Source of the DNA: Aquanectria penicillioides
Lineage: Eukaryota > Ascomycota > Sordariomycetes > Hypocreales > Nectriaceae
Direction: 5' to 3'
Length of the DNA: 64,000 nt
Assembly (NCBI GenBank): GCA_003415625.1
Contig: PYIU01000005.1
Location: 2,795,001 to 2,859,000 of the forward strand
This document shows, in pieces, positions 61,845-64,000 of the stretch. A model generated the notes under the pieces. That model did not search any database. It saw only the letters and a list, made by a program, of their open reading frames with translations, and was not told where the DNA came from. Numbering within the stretch: position 1 is the first letter of the stretch; each line of letters opens with the position of its first letter. The position numbers were made by a program, and so were the translations under genes.

Positions 61845-64000
61845 AAAAGGCAAGAGAAACTCAAAAGCAATGCGCGCTCTAATCGGCCTTACCCCAGCCC
61901 CCTAAACAATTATAGTTAAAGACTTTAACCTATACCACTCAATTTAGGACTGCTATAGCAGAACCACCCTATATAGCCTAATCTTTCTAATAGAGATACA
62001 ATAGCTAAATACAGCCCTAATAACCCCTTATAGAATAGTAACCTAAAAAGCAGGCAATATTAAAAATAGCACCCTTAATTTAGTTTAGGCCTTAAAGAAT
62101 AGCTACACTATCTATTTAAGCCTTAATTATAACTTAAATAGCTTTAACTATATTTTATAGTAAATATATATTAGGCCCTTTATAGATATATTGCTTTCCC
62201 TTTTATTAGACCTTTAGCCTATAGCATTTAATTAATATATAATAAACCTTAAAAAGGCTAAACTTAAAGTATAAATTACTTTTTATTAAACTCTTAATAA
62301 AATAACTTCTATATAATAGTTAAAATAGGCAATTAAATAGCTAATTTAAGGACTATATTAAATTGCTTAATATATTACTTTAATATAAAGGCAATTTAGG
62401 CCTAACTATAATAACTAATAGAACTAGCCTACTATAAAGGCTATTTATTAACTTAAATAAGCATAAAGATATATATAATATAATAGTATAGTAATTAATT
62501 AACTAAAACTATAAAAAGCAAGCAATAAGTAAAAGGCTTATATAGCTAAAGCTAAATAAATAGTTTAATGTAATATTTTATTTAAAGCTAAAATAGAAAA
62601 AGGTATAAATAGCTAAAAGAAACTTTAGAACTTAAAGAAATAAATATAACTTTAAAGCAATATTGCTTTAGCCTTACTATAGCTTCTTTCTTTTAATTGC
62701 TTTAAGTAAGATTTTTTAGCTATAAGCTATATTAAAAAGGCAATTATATTAATAAAATGCTTTTTCCTTAAACCTTAAGTAAATAATTTAAATATTAAAT
62801 TTATTATAATAGACTTTATAATATAATTTATAAATATAAACTAAATGCTATAAAATACTAAAAACCTAATATAGAATTATATTAAACTCTATAAACTAAT
62901 ATACTTACTCTTTAAAATCTAATTATAAAAGGCTTTTAATAGTAATAGATTCTCTATTAGCTTCCTTAAAGTATATAGTAAGCTCTTTTTAAAAGCTTTT
63001 ATTATTATTATTAATATAAATATTATATTTAAGTACTTTTTATATTACTTTTACTATATAATTATTACTATTATTTTTAAATTAAATAAAATAATAGCCT
63101 AAAAATATATAGTATTTAAATAAAGATCTATCTCTTTTTTTAGTATTATTAATAAAATAATAGACTTAATAATAGCTTAATAAATAGCAATAATAGCTAA
63201 AAACCTAAATATTCTTTTAAATAATTAAATAAAAAATAGGCCTTAAAGGTCTATTAAGCTTACTTTTATAATTATAGTAAAAGCAATATATATAATATAG
63301 GCCTATAGTAAAATAGTATTATTTTTTTAATTAAACTTTATTATAGCCTTTAATTTAATTAATTATAAAAGGCTTATTATTACTTTTTATAATTAAGGCT
63401 ATTTATAATAATTATTAATTTAGCTTTTTAGCTATTTATTTAAGTATTTAATATACTTTTAGTTTAATAATAAATCCTTTAAACTTTATAGCATTAAAGC
63501 TAAAGTTTTATAAAAATTATTATTTTTTTTTATTCTTTTTATTCTATTTATATTAAGGCTTTATATAGTATTTAATAAAGTCCTTAAAATTATAGTAATT
63601 AAATTTATTAATAATATAAATATATTTATATTTAAAAGAAATATAATAAAGACTTAAGCCTAATTTAAAGCTATATAAATAATATATATATTTTAGGCCT
63701 TTATTAATAATATAACCTTTAAATTTATTAAAGTTTAACTTTTTTATTTTTTTTATTAATATTAAAGGCATTAAATTTAATTAACCTTTATCTATAATAT
63801 AATTTAACTATAAGAATTATATTATTTCCTTAAATTATAGCTATATAGAAAACTACTTTAGGGCCTATATATCTTTAAGCTTAAGGGAAAACTTAAGCGC
63901 TAAAGGCAGGCCTTTATTGCCCTTATAGTAAGTATATAAAGAGTAAACCTTAAGGCTGCCTATATAATATATATATATATATTAAATCTATAATTGCCTA
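61845..64000 (+). mobile_element. LINE H: 5'-truncated LINE, continues past the window
   Basis: It begins inside the ORF2 endonuclease region, equivalent to about 53360 of LINE B, and runs to the window end, equivalent to about 55510 of LINE B. Its first ~200 bp are lightly mutated. The DFN motif has its Asp codon intact at 61921-61923 and a Trp-to-TAG change follows. The RT box reads FINN at 63604-63615. The open frame 63771-63553 on the minus strand is antisense to RT. Confidence 0.85.

Overview
The window looks like part of a filamentous ascomycete (Pezizomycotina) chromosome. About 61 of the 64 kb is extremely AT-rich and made of transposable elements. Their copies differ almost only by C/T and G/A transitions, and their coding regions are full of TGG-to-TAG/TAA and Asp-to-Asn changes, which is the signature of repeat-induced point mutation (RIP). 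The only intact protein gene lies in a 3 kb island of normal base composition (about 48.05-51.18 kb). It is KGD2 (2-oxoglutarate dehydrogenase E2, dihydrolipoamide succinyltransferase), with four exons on the minus strand and small fungal introns with CTRAY-like branch sites. The KGD2 sequence looks like a Sordariomycete, possibly Hypocreales; that placement is an inference.

Layout. A Ty1/copia element with two 259-bp LTRs and a perfect 5-bp target duplication fills 0.72-6.24 kb on the minus strand. From 6.2 to 21.5 kb the sequence is RIP-degraded, with an unidentified repeat family (E', 8.7-11.1 kb), a tRNA-headed SINE (13.97-14.55 kb), a minisatellite and a few small islands of higher GC. 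From 21.5 to 35 kb there are a Tad-like LINE on the minus strand (LINE A) carrying a second SINE, a Ty3/gypsy pol remnant, a repeat family ending in a 199-bp unit (X), and an unmutated 0.44 kb insert with two strong hairpins. From 35.1 to 42.4 kb there is a full-length LINE (C) with its own target duplication, sitting inside a copy of family E and itself interrupted by a 0.7 kb minus-strand LINE fragment (D). From 44.3 to 48 kb come a truncated LINE (F), a second copy of the 199-bp family (Y) and a SINE fragment that ends about 220 bp from the KGD2 stop codon. Beyond the gene island lie a full-length LINE (B, 51.5-58.1 kb), a Ty1/copia remnant on the plus strand, and a 5'-truncated LINE (H) that runs off the window.

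How the parts relate. The LINE family encodes an ORF1 with a CCHC knuckle and an ORF2 with an APE-type endonuclease and a reverse transcriptase. The SINE has a tRNA-like 5' head with A and B boxes, and its last ~85 bp match the LINE 3' end, so the SINE was probably mobilised by this LINE. Nested insertions and target duplications give a relative order of events. The mutation is patchy: 5' ends of LINEs and SINEs are often nearly unmutated while the shared 3' ends are saturated. No rRNA gene, CRISPR array or functional tRNA gene was seen.
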